Assembly: GCF_036417845.1 (NCBI RefSeq)
Contig: NC_089982.1
Location: 61,765,684-61,829,683, forward strand
Direction: 5' to 3'
DNA: 64,000 nucleotides
Source of the DNA: Apteryx mantelli
Taxonomy: Eukaryota > Chordata > Aves > Apterygiformes > Apterygidae
Of this stretch, positions 24,001 through 38,000 are shown one piece after another. The translations under genes were made by a program, and so were the position numbers. How positions within the stretch are numbered: the first letter of the stretch is position 1; each line of letters opens with the position of its first letter. The notes under the pieces were generated by a model that searched no databases, was not told the origin of the DNA, and worked only from the letters and a program-made list of their open reading frames with translations.

Positions 24001-26034
24001 GTTAATAGCTTTTGGATTAGTGTATTGACCAGCATAATATAATGCTATGTAAGCATATAAGTTCAGGCCAATGAATGCATGTTAAAATTTGTTGTTGTTC
24101 ATGTAACTCTGACAGTTGCACTCATGTTTTCAGAAAGGTTTCTAAACAGGTAGAAAGTATTTCTTGTTATTTAAACAACAAAAAAAGAGTCTAGACTGAG
24201 TTCTGGACAAATTTTCATGTAGTCCTGTACATGCTGGCATAAATGATGGCCAGGCTATTAGCTGATGGGGAAAAGATGAAGCTATACTCTGACCTTCCAT
24301 ATAGTATTTTTTTTTTTTCAGTCAGTTGAATGTATTTTAACACATGTTAACTGATGTTATTTGATCTATTACTTAAAGTCTCTGTGTATGTGGAGGAAAT
24401 TTCTATTTATGCTGTGGTCAAAATACAGATTCAGAAGAGGAGGTGCAGTCAGTGAAAAAATCCAAGAAGCCATCTGAGAAAAAAGCAGCTACTTCAAAAC
24501 TTGGTAAAGTTCTAAAGCAGGATCCTGTTGTTTATGTTTCAGAGACAGGTAATGGAAGAAATGCATCATTGTATGTTCAGCTGTAATGAGATAGATAATG
24601 TTAGAGATGGGATGGATGGTTTAATTGTTGTACTCTTAAATATAAGACCCAATATTGAGGAAGGAAAACTATGTTCTCCTTCAACCAACCAACCAAAAGC
24701 ACATCAGAAGTTTAGCCTCCAGTATTGTAAAGTCAGGAGCAGGGTAAAACAGATGTGATTTTGGGAACTGGCTTAGGTTGGTTTAATTGTCCATATAATT
24801 TCATGAACTACCAATTTTCTACTTAAAAGTATTTCACAGGTTTGGTGGGGAGAGTTGAGTAAAGGATGTCTTTTTAATATGCTTAAGCTGCTCATTTGCA
24901 GGTTTTTCTGAAATGAATGTTGATTATAATAAGCAGGTCTGAAAACCTGTCTGTCCGCCCCCCCCCCCCCAAACCCTCTTGGTGTATGGCTCTTCATTCT
25001 TTAATCTTTGCCTAATATATCAAAGCTGGCAGTGGCAAAAATTCTTGTTTTGGTCTTTACTTTCCTGACAATGCAAGCTAGAACTTACCCCCCCCCCCCC
25101 CAACACGTCTATTAGCCTTCCGGGAATTAAAAAAAATGGTTGTAGCAATAACTTGTGTATACCATGCCAACTTCTCAGTCTTGGATCTTGGCTTCCTAAA
25201 TTCTTAAGGCATTTTTTGCTTTTAGGGAAAGAGCGCATATAGTCAACCATTCTTGATCTTTTCAAGTCTTCTATAGCCTTCTGAAATAATTGTTTAATTG
25301 ATATACTTTTTTTTAAACTGTTAAATTCTGAGTAAAATTTTGTTTAGAATCAAACCCCTCTTTAGAAGCTGTATACTTAAAATTTGCCATTATCTGTTCT
25401 GTTGGATACTTGCAGCTTGAGTTAAGATTGTGGTTTTAGTTTATTTAGTTTGATTAAAAATTCTTGTGTTTGAATTTGTAATGTTTGTTATTTGCATGGT
25501 TGTTGCTCCTTATTACCACTTTTAGTGTTGCTTTGTGTGTGATATCCTTGAGCTTTGTGCTTTAGAGAGGAGAGTCGTCTTTGACTATAAACTTGGAGAG
25601 GAGACATTAATCTGTTATAAACCTGCTGTTATGGAAGTCTCATCCTGCAGAATTCTCATTAAACATGTTTCCTTCCCAGCTCCCAAACAAACCAGAAAAG
25701 TGATAGTGTGGTGTGTGGGTTTTTTTTTTCTTCCTTCCAGTGTTATTAGTTCTATCATAAAGCAGTTTTGTTTACAATTATTTACTTCATATTTGAGATG
25801 CAATGGAAAAGTCTTGGTGGCATTAGCTACTATTAGTTGACTGGTGAACATAAGCTTGCGTAGACGTGTGTCCTCACATCACATATTTGTGAGTTGAGCA
25901 CCATTAGAGATATGCTGCTGACATAGGGGGAAAACACTTGGGTTTTGTGATTTCTGTAAAATGCATCTGTGGAAGAAAACTGACAGAGCTTCTAGTATTT
26001 AGCTTAATATTTCAGTACTAGTTGAAGATGGACA

Positions 26035-26075
<41 letters not shown>

Positions 26076-29000
26076 AAAAAAAAAAATTTTTTTTTGGCAT
26101 ATGACAACACTTGGCCACATGTGTGTGCTTGCATTTGTCTTTTGTGGGGGGTGTGTTGAAGTTTATGTGAATATGCTTGCAACTTCAGGTTATGCTTTTG
26201 CTAGTTAAAGTGGAATAGGAGAGCAATCAATAAGAGGTCTGTTAGTGGCACCTAAGTAAAAGTGAAGAATATATGCAGGCAGAGATAATTCACTTACTAA
26301 AATTTATCTTATTGTCAGAATCTTAATCCTGATTTATTGAATAGCATGGATTGGAAGCATCTTAAAAGTTTGAATCAGTTTACTCAATGTATTAGAAACT
26401 ATTGTGCATTGTTATTGAATGGTCCACTGTTTCAGTGCTGTTAGGTATCCAACTTAAATTACTTGTGCTGTTAGGTTCCTTTTTTTTTTTTTTTTTTTTC
26501 TTTTTCTTTTCCCCACAGACTTGCTGTTAAAACATACATATCTCTTTCTGCATTTTCTATTGTAATTTCACATTGTCTTGTTGTAATGCAGATAAACTAG
26601 GTGTTTTGACACCAAGCAGTGGTCACTGTACTTTGATCACCTACAGCACAAGCTGTAGAATTTTCCTGGAGTTGCAAGAGTAGGTGTATACATTTTCATC
26701 CCAGAGGCACGTTCCTTGTTTGCGATGTATCTCTGTCTACTTCCTATCACTTGGGCTTGAAGCAAGAGAGACTTGTTGTGCTTTTGACAGTTGCTGCTGT
26801 GGTTAAATATGCTGGTTAAATAGGCTTACTACATCCAGTCTGAATTTAGCTGAGGTTTTAACTATGGAGTCTTATGTGTTTGTCTCCTAAATTAAAATTC
26901 TTTCATAAGAGAAGTACTTCCCCTATACAAATTCTTAGAAACAGTAATCAAGTTAATGCCAACACCAACTTGAATCCAAATCTTCTTGGGTAAAATATGA
27001 GTATTACAATTCCAGTAGTTCTTCTGTGATTCATCTTTGAGTTTTAGGTTTATATTTTGAAAGAGTGAACAGACCCTATGCCTGTGTATAGTATTTGAGT
27101 TTTTTGTAAGATCATTGCTGAACATATAGATAATATTGCCTCCTTAATCTTACCCTGTATTTTTCAAACAGAGAAGGATTGTTTGCTGCTGAATCCCGTT
27201 AGAAGCATGATTCGGCTGGCTGTTTTTTTTTCTCTACTCTTCTCCTCCTGGCTCTTTTCAGAATCACTGTTTCTAAGATGGGTTGTGTACATCTTGTTCC
27301 AGATATTTGACCTAGCATTAGCTGTGCTAAGCTGCATATTCAAATGGGCCCAGTTTACCAAACTATCATGAGCACTTTATTTGTTTGTCCCTATCTTTTG
27401 CTCAATTTTTTCTTCCTTTGGCAATTTTACCAGCCACTGTTTTCTTCCCTAATCAATCATAAAGGGTGTTTAATAGCATTGACCTGAGAGTGGATAAATG
27501 GTCAGATTCCTGGGTAATAAACAGAACACTTTTAGGTTTATTATGCAATTGAAGGTGGTGTAATTGAGCTCTTCTACATATGATACCATGGGAACACTGG
27601 TCAAGGTTATTAGTGAAATCCCTGAAAACCACAGCTCAAGGTTGCTGTTATCTAAAGAGTCTTAGGTACACACACAGTTGACTTATACTGTGTGACTAAA
27701 ACAATGTCTTTATAACCTTGAGAGTTTACACTTTAATTTTGTTTGTATTTAATCTGTGCATAAATTGTTTCTTCAGCATAATGGAGCTGGAGAGAGTTTT
27801 TGGCCGAGTGAGTGTATTTTTACTGTTACGGACACAGCTATTATCTTGAGATACATACATATTTATACATATGTGTGTGTGTATATATATATAGAGAGAT
27901 AGATTCTAATTAAATTTGTAGATGTTTGTCCTTTACTTTTTTCTGCTATTACACAGTTGAAAGCTTACATCAAGAATAGTCTTGTTGGACTTGTTCCAAA
28001 CTCAGAACTTCATTCTTAGGGGCTTTGTCTGCAGCAATGTTTTTGAAACAGCCTTTTGGCATTTCTTTGGATAATCAGTTGCCTCTGCCTATTTCTGAAT
28101 CTCATTTGAAACTTTCTCCCTTGTTGCTTGAATTTTTCTTCTGCTCTTCTGTATAACTTTACTTTGGGATACAGTTTTCTTGAAAAATGCTGTAGGAATT
28201 ATCTTTTTAGTTTTTATAAGCATGGATTTATGAGAATATTGTCTTGCTTTCTGTTTCTTTTTAGCTTGTGAAGTTAAAAAAAAAAGTTCTTCATGATTCT
28301 GTAAGAAATACTTTGCTATTGGTGAAAGGATTTATTTTAAATAAGTACCTCTGGCTATCAGTAAACTAAATAAAGTGTAATTCTAGCAAGTAACGGGGGA
28401 GAAAGTCTCCTTCCCCCCCCATTTCTAATTGTGTTGTGATACCACAGTCTAGTGGATTGGGAAAAATCCAAATGTTTGTTGTACCTGTTAAAATACCACT
28501 TTGTTTGACTATTTAAGGAAGTATGGAACCTTGAGCTTTGCTTGCGGAAGGTGACCTGCCATTATGATGCATTGAACCTCATCTGCTTTCCTCACAGCTG
28601 GTTAGTTTGGTAGGAACTGTGCCTTCTGGGGCTTTTAGGGAATATACCTAGTCTTTCACATAACTTGTGCAGTGGTAATTACGCATACGTAGCAATTGTC
28701 TCGATAGGTTGAATATGGCAAAATATAACTTGAAAAAAGAAGTCTTGTTTTAGTGGTAGACCGAATAGCTTACAGAGCTAGGAAAACTGAGTAGGGTTGT
28801 GGGTTACTCAGAAACTGTTTCTTGAGAGCTTAGAAGATAGGACAAGAAGAGAATAGCCTGTGAATGTGCTTGCTAAATGTAGAGTGTGTGTTATTTATTT
28901 TTTTTAAAAAAGAACAGAAAGAAAAATACTAGTTCTGGTGGCCCCCCAAAATCGAAACGCTAGTTGGAATGAGCAGTGATTGTCTGTGAATGAGCATGTC

Positions 29001-32000
29001 TTGGACAGTGAAACGTTTCGTGCATAAATAGAAATTTGTTGCTCTTATTTCCTGAACAATACTAGTATTATATATACTTGCAGAAACTGCTACACTTGTG
29101 GAAAATGGATGAATGTGGTAAATAGCTGTTAATGTAGAAGCTTTCCTCTAAAGTGTTTTTATGAAAAGCTAGTTGTGAATGTGCAGTTCAAGGGAATTAG
29201 ACTTAATATTCACTTGAGGAAGGAGAGCAGGGGTTCTGGCCTAGCAATCTTATGAAGAAGCAGGAACCAGTGTCACAGAGGACAATGCAAAAGGCATTTA
29301 GAAGCAAGCCCCACTGAAATTAAATTTGGAGCAGGTGTATAGATGCTCTCTACTTTGTGCCTTATTTCTCCTTGCATAAATTTGTGAATACCCACAGTAC
29401 CGTATAAGGGTCCTATAATAATAAATGTGCTGCTGCACTCAAACTTGAAGTGGTGAGGGGAGTGTTGTATAAGTGTATTACATGTGTGCTAGTATCTGGC
29501 TCCTTTTATCCAGATTTGCCTTTCTGAATGGGGAGTAACTGGAAATTGGAGTTGTGGATGAGGTGAAAGGTGACCTTAAAGGGGTGATCTCTGCTCTTGT
29601 CAAGAGCCAGTGGTGATCCTTGTTCTTTTCTCTGCAGAATATAAGATGACAGCCATATCGGGAAATAAATGTGGTAACTTTGAATAGAAAATGAATAGGA
29701 TTTATCCCTCAAAAGACAGAATTATTACTTCAGACAGGATTTGTCAGCCTGTATTTCAAATTGGCAGGATATAAAATAAAATCCTAGAGAAATATTGTTA
29801 CAGAGATTAAATAGGAAAACTCTAATGAATCCAAGAGTTTTTAATAATTGGCACTGTGTTATTGCATTTATTTTTATAAGGAACCACTGTTAAGTTATGA
29901 TGTATTTTAACATAGTCATTTTTATTACTTTTTGGAGTAGTTTAAAAAAAAGTTCTAGCCAGACAGATGGCAAGCTTCAGTATTGTGATATTCATTTGGT
30001 GTGTTTAGATTACAAAATGCTTGTTTTAATTATCAATTTATTTTTAAGGACACTTTATGGAAAAATAACTTTCATGTACATGTAATGCTTACTCTTCTTT
30101 AAAAGACAGGTTTTTTTGTTTTTTGGGTTTTTTGTTTTTTTGTTGTGAAAGCTATTGATTCTGTATGTTGTTTTCAGTATTTTAAAGCCAAACTTATTCT
30201 TACACCCTTTTAGAAAAGGAAACTGGAACACACAAGATATGTTGAACACTAAAACTGTTGAATAATTATGTGCACAGCTGAGCATAATGTCAGTGATCGT
30301 GACCTTGTTGGTAGTACAGAGAGGTGGAAACTGAGATCTCAGGAGTGGTGCATCTAGAATAGGCTATGGAAATCATGGTATAGGGAACAGTATTTTTCGG
30401 CCATTTAATATCTATTTTCCTTTTCATCTCCCAAGTAGAGCCTTTGGTTTGCAGCACAAACCATTGGGTTTGTGAACCCAGCTGATGTTTAGATAGATTT
30501 AAAAACAAACAAACAAAAAAACCCCCAAACCCCTTAAGTTTTAAAAGTTTTGGTCCTGTAAGTGCAAACAGATCTTAGGTCTATGCTCTGTGCGCTACAC
30601 TGAACAGCACGCTTCTTAGCTAGCACCTAAAATAGTAATGCAGGTAGTATTTACTTATTAGTGTTTGAAGTAAAATTTTATATATATAAAAAAAATCACT
30701 GACTTGCAGGTTATTTGTGTTTACAAAGTCCCTGTGCCATTTGACGGGGGCGGGAATAAGCAACGCGCTTTTCTTTATTCACTAATTCACATACAGCTGT
30801 TGCAGACCTTAACTTATCTACGAGTAGCTTTTTTTTCTCTCCTGCTTATGACAATTGCAGTATAGAGCTTGCATTAATTATGTGGTCCACCCATAATGTT
30901 ATAACTTGAATTATATTTTTAAAAATAGTTAGAAATTTAAGATGTAGGAGAATATTACAGGCTTCTTGCATGTTTTAAATTATTTTCGTGAAACATGTAA
31001 AAAGGGATGGTAAATTTTTGTATATAATTATATAAAATGCTTTCAGAAGATAAAAATGAAATTGTTAAGAGTTCTTCTAGTTCACATTTTTGTTTACTCT
31101 AGAGCCTCTCCCTTTATTTTTTTTCAATACTTGCACAAATGACCTTTGCTCAGAAATACCATAAACTTGATTTAACCATTCAGTATACTACATTTGAATT
31201 ATAGAATTGGAGCGATTGCTAGCAAAAACTTTCCTCTATGAACTTTCTGTGACTGTAATTCTTAACCTGGTGGGAGGGGTGTGGGGAGCCCAATGAAGCA
31301 TAGCGCTTGTTGAAAATATTGTATTCTTTGGATATTCTGATACAGGAATTTGATACTGGATTTTTGTTGTTTTTTCTTTTTTTGTTCCTTTGTAGTGCGC
31401 ACATATTTAGCCTTCCTTTTGCAGTGATGATTTTATTACTGTGCTGAATGCTAATAAAATTTTTCTGGAATTAGTTTCTTGGGCATTAAAGTTCCTATTT
31501 GTTTTTTCAGTACAGAAAGCTATTTTTAAGGTGTTTTGTTAAAAATAGACCAAACAAAGCAAAATCCATTTAGAATTTGTAGCATCTTTTAGAATGGGCC
31601 TACAGTTTTCTGCTTTGTTCAGTAGACAATTGTGGTTTAAAGTGCATGTTTGTGGTACATTTAAAATCAATTAGCTTGTTGAGAAATGACATGGAAAATC
31701 TAAATGACTGTAAAGATCAGTTTTTGAAACTTAGTTTGCAACTATTGTTTTTTTTAAATGAGGAGGATGAGTGGAAAAGTTGCATTCTCTGGTCACATGT
31801 AGCATCTGAATAATTCTTCTCTTCAAAGAGTTAAGGCTGATGAATTTTGAAGAATGTTGATTCCCTTATGGTTCCTTTTAAAGACTTATTTTAAGCACGA
31901 GGTGAATACAAAATTTATAGCCCTAGCAGTTCTGTCATGACTGTATTAAGTATTGGCCAATACATATTTAAAATAATCGTAGCATGATATAATAACTCCT

Positions 32001-35000
32001 CTTCATACAAACACCATTTTCTCCACCCTAAACTTCAGTTTGGACAGTAGCGCCCATTGCTTTAGGTTGCAAGTTCTTTGGAACAGCAACTGTCTTAAGT
32101 ACGTGTACAGATGTGGTGCCATTAAAACCATGTCCAGAATATGCTCATTTTATAGTAAAGTAGGTTTAATGACTTTTGGATAGGATGTAGTCTTTTAGCT
32201 CCATTTAGAAGTCCTTGTATAGTTGTCTGCAAACATTTAGTAATTTAGCATACCTTTGCCATAATAATTACTAGTTATTTGTAACCTGTAGGTGTCCTGC
32301 CTGTATTTGGGGTCAGATAGTTTTAAAACATCATAGTAAGAGATTTTGTCTACTTTAAGATATTTTTGCATTCTAAACAGAACAACAACTAGGGAATTGC
32401 ATGTTACACTGATGAGGAATTTGACAGTATAGCAAATTAAATGAAGATGAATAAAAGATGTTGTCCTAAAGGCCATCTGATGTGCTCTCCTATGTTCTTG
32501 TCACTGTTATCCCTCCCTGCAATAGGCTGCTGCCTCTTTAGATTTGATGAAGTCGCTCCTGAATGTGAGTCCTTTAAATGATTTGAATTTAAACAAATGC
32601 TTAAAATAACCTAGATAACTTTAATTGGACAGGGTTAGGGAACAACCGCTCATGTTGTTCTGCAATTGGCAGGTGAAAACCTGTTGAGAAAAGGAGGGGA
32701 AAAGAAGGAGGAAGAGCAATAACAAAGTTACAGGTGGGCTGCAGACATTTGTTTATTAACCTAGTTGTGCTGCTGCCAGAATAGCACACAAAAGCACACC
32801 TGGCTTTCATTTTGTGTCATAGAATAGTTCTTCAAAAGAACCAGGATTTAACAGTTGTTGTTTGTTGCTAGGGAAGTCTGTTCTTGCATTTTGCCTGGCA
32901 TACTGGGGCCCTGCTTCATGTGTAGCATTTGTAATTAAAAGAGATCTTGTGGCTGTCATGCTTGTCTGCTGCATTAATCACATGATTATCTCTCCTTGTC
33001 ACTTCTGCTGCATTTCCAGAAAACTAGACTATAACACATGCTCTTGAAATGTGACTTGTCTTCCTAAGTCTTCACAGACCTAATTCTGAAAAAGCAAATT
33101 TATATGTTCTGGGTGTTTGTTCATTATGTAGTACACAAAATACATGAACATAAATGGGGAACAGTATTCTCAGAATGGCGTCATTCTGCTATATATACAT
33201 TTTCTCAGAGTAAAAGTCATCTAGTTAAGAACTGGGAATCAATTTTATTGTTACCTTTTTGAGGTCTCTATCCCCACCCCCTATGTAAGATTATCTCAAT
33301 CTTTCACCTGGCAATTGCTATATAATACACAGGCTGTAAAAACTGCAGAATTAACCTGCAGTCGATTTTTTTTTTTTTTTTTTTGATAAGCTAATACCTG
33401 ATTTTTTGCTTTTATTTTCCCACAATTAGTTGGTTTGCTTGTATGAGTGGGAACCTCTCTCTCCTTGTTTCATAGGCCAAAGGTGATCTACAGGTCATAG
33501 GTTGAGAAACGTCCACCAGCAGTAGTGGGCATCATAACTTTGAAGATATTAAGAGCTCTAATCATCTTCATTTGTATAAAGAAATGGAAAGTGTACAACT
33601 GATGGACCACCTTTGCTCACTTGTTCACTCCTGTGGCAATAAGCAAGCCCAAGCAGTTTTGTTCTGAGGAAGAAATATTAATCTTTTACTTAAAGAACTT
33701 TTAAATATGTACTTGAAGTAAGGGGAGATTAGGAGATCAGGAGATTTGGAGATCAGGCAAATTGCTGATGTGTTTGTGAATTTCACAAACCTGAGATGAA
33801 ACTGTCCTGAGCATCTGTCTGCTAAAGCATCTTTTGAAAATTTTGAAATCATTTACTTAATAGAATCAGTTTTCTTGTTTCTGAATGACCAGTTTCATGT
33901 TCTCATCCTGTCTTTTCATTCCATATTTACATGTATAGATGACTGCTCATAAGTGCTGGAAGTCTTTTCCCACAAGCCACAGCTTGCATTCAGTAACTGT
34001 TTCCAATCCTGCTGTTTCTAGGAAGGATAGGATTAAAGCAAAGCTCTAATTATCAGTAATACTTAGTACTTGCATCATAACTGACTCAAATCCACATCCT
34101 TTTTAATTAAAATCTAATTATATTTACTCTACATCTCTCTACTCGGGAGGAAGCAATATCCTGTGTGTGTTTTTTTTTTTTTTAATTATTTAAATGGTTG
34201 TGAGTGAGTGAGGAAGAAATCAATATTGCGTGCAGATCTTCTGATGATAACAGTGAAGAGTAAAGATTCTTTTATAGCATGGTAGCAGTCTTAGATTAAG
34301 GGGGAGGGCAGGTTCTGTACCTTTTCTTTCCAAGACAAATTAATGTAATTATATCTGCATTAACTGTTGATTTTAGTAATAGGTATGTTTTACTCCCACA
34401 AATGCATTTTCTTGTTAAACTGAAAAATTACAAGAAGCAAAAATATTTTTGAAACAAAGCTTGTAGATAAGCAGTCTCGTATTCAGACCTCAAACTATTG
34501 TAAATTGGGAGCCTAAAGCATCCAGTGTCCAAATCTCACAGATATGTAATAGTTAAATTGAGCTAAATGGCAGTAAGAGATTTACTGCTGCCTCAGGCAA
34601 ATACATTATTGTGTTGAGAATAATAAAGCTTTTATCTTCTTGGTAAGACTCTCTGCTGTCAGGTGAGGGGACCTGGGCTTGAATTTTCTCTTTCATATAT
34701 TGCTTTGTCAACTGAATTGGCTAAAATGCCATTTTCCAGTAGATAAATTTTTATCTTTGGGCTTTCTTGAGTTAACTGCTGAACCAGTTTCCTCCATTAC
34801 GGATATATGTGGTTTTACTTTTCTTTTCCTCTGAACCTTCTCACACAGGAATAGTCAGGATCCTCCTTTGTATTTGTTATATGCTACTTCATCAGCCAGA
34901 AGGTTCTACTATTGCCTTAAAATGCTGTTGCTACTACCATCCGTTGAGAAAAGATGAAACAAAAAAATAAATCTCTGTCTAGTGTAGATCAAAAACTACA

Positions 35001-38000
35001 GATCTAACAGACATGTAAGATAATCTAAACTTAGGGAAGTGAACAAGAATGCAGAAATTCTTGTATGAACAAATTAGAGGTGGCTTGAAAATGAGCATTT
35101 GTTTGTAATAGTACAGTGAATTTCAGTGTAATTGTAAAACAGATGTTTAGAAAATTCCCTGTTTATGATATGTTGAGGGGAGTGGTTGAAACTTCTCTGT
35201 TTTTGAGAAGAGTAAAACCGGACTTCAGTTAGAGGCATGCAAATGAGACCACATCTCTGTCAGTTCTGTTCCTGTCAAGTCTGTACTTTGTTCTTTTTTA
35301 TCTTCTGTTCATTTGGGGGCTTTTCTTGCTGGTTGCTTTGTATGCCTTTCATGCTTTGTGAAATCTTCTCAGAATGCAAAGGAAGTGCTTTTATCACTAA
35401 TCAAAAGTTTGTCCAATAATGGCTTGTCTTCTGGACTCTCCCATTAATCTAAACACTTGGCAATGATACCTGTAGCTTTTTGTGTTCCACTGGTGGGGTT
35501 TCATTTCTATAACTCTCAGTAAAACTTCACAACCTGACGCACAATTTTTTGAAGTCCCTGGTAATCTATTTTTGTTGATTGACTGGGTGAAAAGCTTGGG
35601 TTCAAAAAGAACAAATGACTATCAAACCTTCTTTCCATGTGTCATTGCTTTGAAAACAGTGTCGTGACTACTGTTGAAGAGTCCTGAAAGGAAGGATTGA
35701 ATTTTTGTTTGACTTGTGTTCATTGGTCTGTGGGCAAATCCTTACTGATGCTGTGTATACCACATTTTTTCCCTTGTGGGTTTTTTCTTTTTTCCTTCTT
35801 TCCCTTTTTTTTTTTTTTTTTTTTTTAATTGAAAAAGATCTATTTTGTGTGTTGAACTCTTGCCTCTGGTTTCTGTGTTCTGTGCAATAGCTATGTTTCT
35901 TTGTCAGAAATAGTTCTGACTGTACTGGAAGGAGATTGTATAAATGTAGAGGCTAGAGAATGGCTTGTAGAATTTAAAAGGAACAAGGTAAAAGTGGAGT
36001 TAAACCATTCATAAGGTATGAGCACTACTCTACAGGACAGGAACACTTATAGTTATTTGTAATCTTGTTCAAGAAGCTACCATGTAGGTTTTTAGTAAAT
36101 GCAAACTTCTAATCTTTTTCACTTAACATTGCAATATTGAGAGATTCTTAGAGTATATAACTCTAGGAAGCATATATTAGTTGCTCAATTAACGAATGCT
36201 AGAAAATAATAAAATGTGGCTTTGTATTTCACTGTGCTGCATTTTTTTCTGTGTGAACAGTTGGGCTATTCAGCTTGATTTTGTGTTAGTTAAGGATTCA
36301 CGTTTCAGTGACCTAGAATTTCTGTTGTTCTGCTTTATGTAAGAAGGGTATGTATTCTTTGCAGTTTTTTCTAAATGAAAGGTAACGTACGAGTACAAGT
36401 AACTGAAATTTTTGTCTCATTTTATTTCAGCACTCAATTTAGTCAAACTTGAGCTGTATTATTGAAGATGCTAAATAGTGTGTCATGCAAGTCTGCCTTT
36501 TTCCAAATAGCTCTTAAATATCTGTAATATTTGTTAGGGTGTGAGTTAGGGGAATCGGCCCAAGATGGTTCTCTTTCCAGTTACCTTAGAGTAACTTACT
36601 TGAGTTCCTTGTACCAGAAGTAATAAAGTACTCTCCATGTTTAGATGAAGATGATGACTTTGTCAATAAGAGAATTTCTCTGAAACCTAAGGAGAATGGG
36701 ACATCAGCAATCAGTTGCCCGGGAACAACTGCAGTGAAAAAGGAAGATGTAAAACTACGAGCTAAAAGTAAACCTTTATCTCCAGTGAAACTGACCCCCA
36801 CCTCGGCACTTGATTACTTTGGGACAAGTAGCGTCCAGCGATCAGAAAAGAAACTGGTAGCAAGTAAAAGGAAAGAAGTGAGTATTGATGATGTTTGTTT
36901 AGTTTGCTAGCAGAACAAAATAGCCAGTTTAATGACTGTAAGAAGGTACTTAACTACTTGATGTTACTTTTTAATAATTACTGATGTATAAGTTCAATTT
37001 TGATGGCATGTACAGGCATATCAGTTTCTCAAGTACAATTGTAGAGTAGAACTTTCCTGTTTGAAAAGATCAGCACAAAGTTGGAAGTAGTATTCTCTTC
37101 TTCCCAAATGACTTTCCTTAAAAAGTTTTAAGAAGTTTTCTGAGATTAGTGAATGGTGGGATAACTTACTGTGGATCTGCATGGATGTTTTCCAAAACTT
37201 TATGGCATATATATTTATTGAGTGCCAAAGCCCCAAAGAAAATATGGAGAAATTCAGAATCTCAGTGTGTAATTGTTGGTTTCTCCTCAAGATTGCCTGG
37301 TGTGATGACTTCAGAGATGTCCAGCATTGCTTGAAAAAATGAGTTATTTGAATTTAAACACTGTTTTGTTTTAAATAGTATCATCTCTTAACTACTATTA
37401 ACTGGGGCTGTGTTGAGGTTAGAAAGCTAGTAATAAAATGCTGCATGTCCATTGCCAGTCCTATCTAATAAGAATGCAAGATGAATCTTTACAAATTAAA
37501 TTATTATAACTTATACAATATTGAGAAATTGAACTGTTGATTTTTACATATAGCCCTCACAAAGCAGAGACTGCACGCTGGATGATGAGGCCATTGCCAG
37601 GCAACTGCAGCTTGATGAAGATTCAGAGGTAAAAGTTGTATAAATGCATCGTTCTGTGCCAGGAGCAGTTTCATTAATCTGCCATTGTTCTTCCTTAAGA
37701 AATGCAGATGGACTTTCCACGTATGCTGTAAATAGGTGTAACAGTTCATCTGTATACATCAATTCTTGCACGTACGTGCAAACATAGTCACACAGTTATT
37801 TTTATGGCCATTATTTCAGTTACATAAATATAACCATATCTAATCTAATCTGTTTTCCATCTATCCAGACTTGCTCTCTACCTATTGGGCTGATGAGTCT
37901 ACAGTGATCCTGCTTCTCATGCAGAATTCTAACTTTCTGCTTCCTCAAGCTTTTCTTCTCCTTGCCCTGGAAAGAGAAACCAAAAACCATTGTCATCCAT

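Larger units (their letters stand above)
24549..36644 (+). other. RFC1: RFC1 intron 4 (12.1 kb), the longest
   Basis: Holds poly-C tracts (24958-24970, 25088-25101), a (TC)n-A-T tract (26039-26095), long T runs (26480, 33367, 34171, 35807) and a TG/TA tract (27868-27892). A pyrimidine run ending CCCCACAG at 26518 resembles a strong 3' splice site with no supported exon after it. Scattered open frames of 60-100 codons have no recognisable homology. No intact element or RNA gene recognised. Confidence 0.85.

Noticed and set aside
24504-24509. GTAAAG as the donor of RFC1 exon 4.
   Set aside because: Reading on gives the conserved QDPVVYVSETD, which reaches a better donor at 24549 in the phase needed by exon 5.
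27164-27371. Open frames of about 60 codons on both strands, one with a membrane-like composition.
   Set aside because: Short, T-rich intronic sequence; hydrophobicity follows from T-rich codons. No homology.
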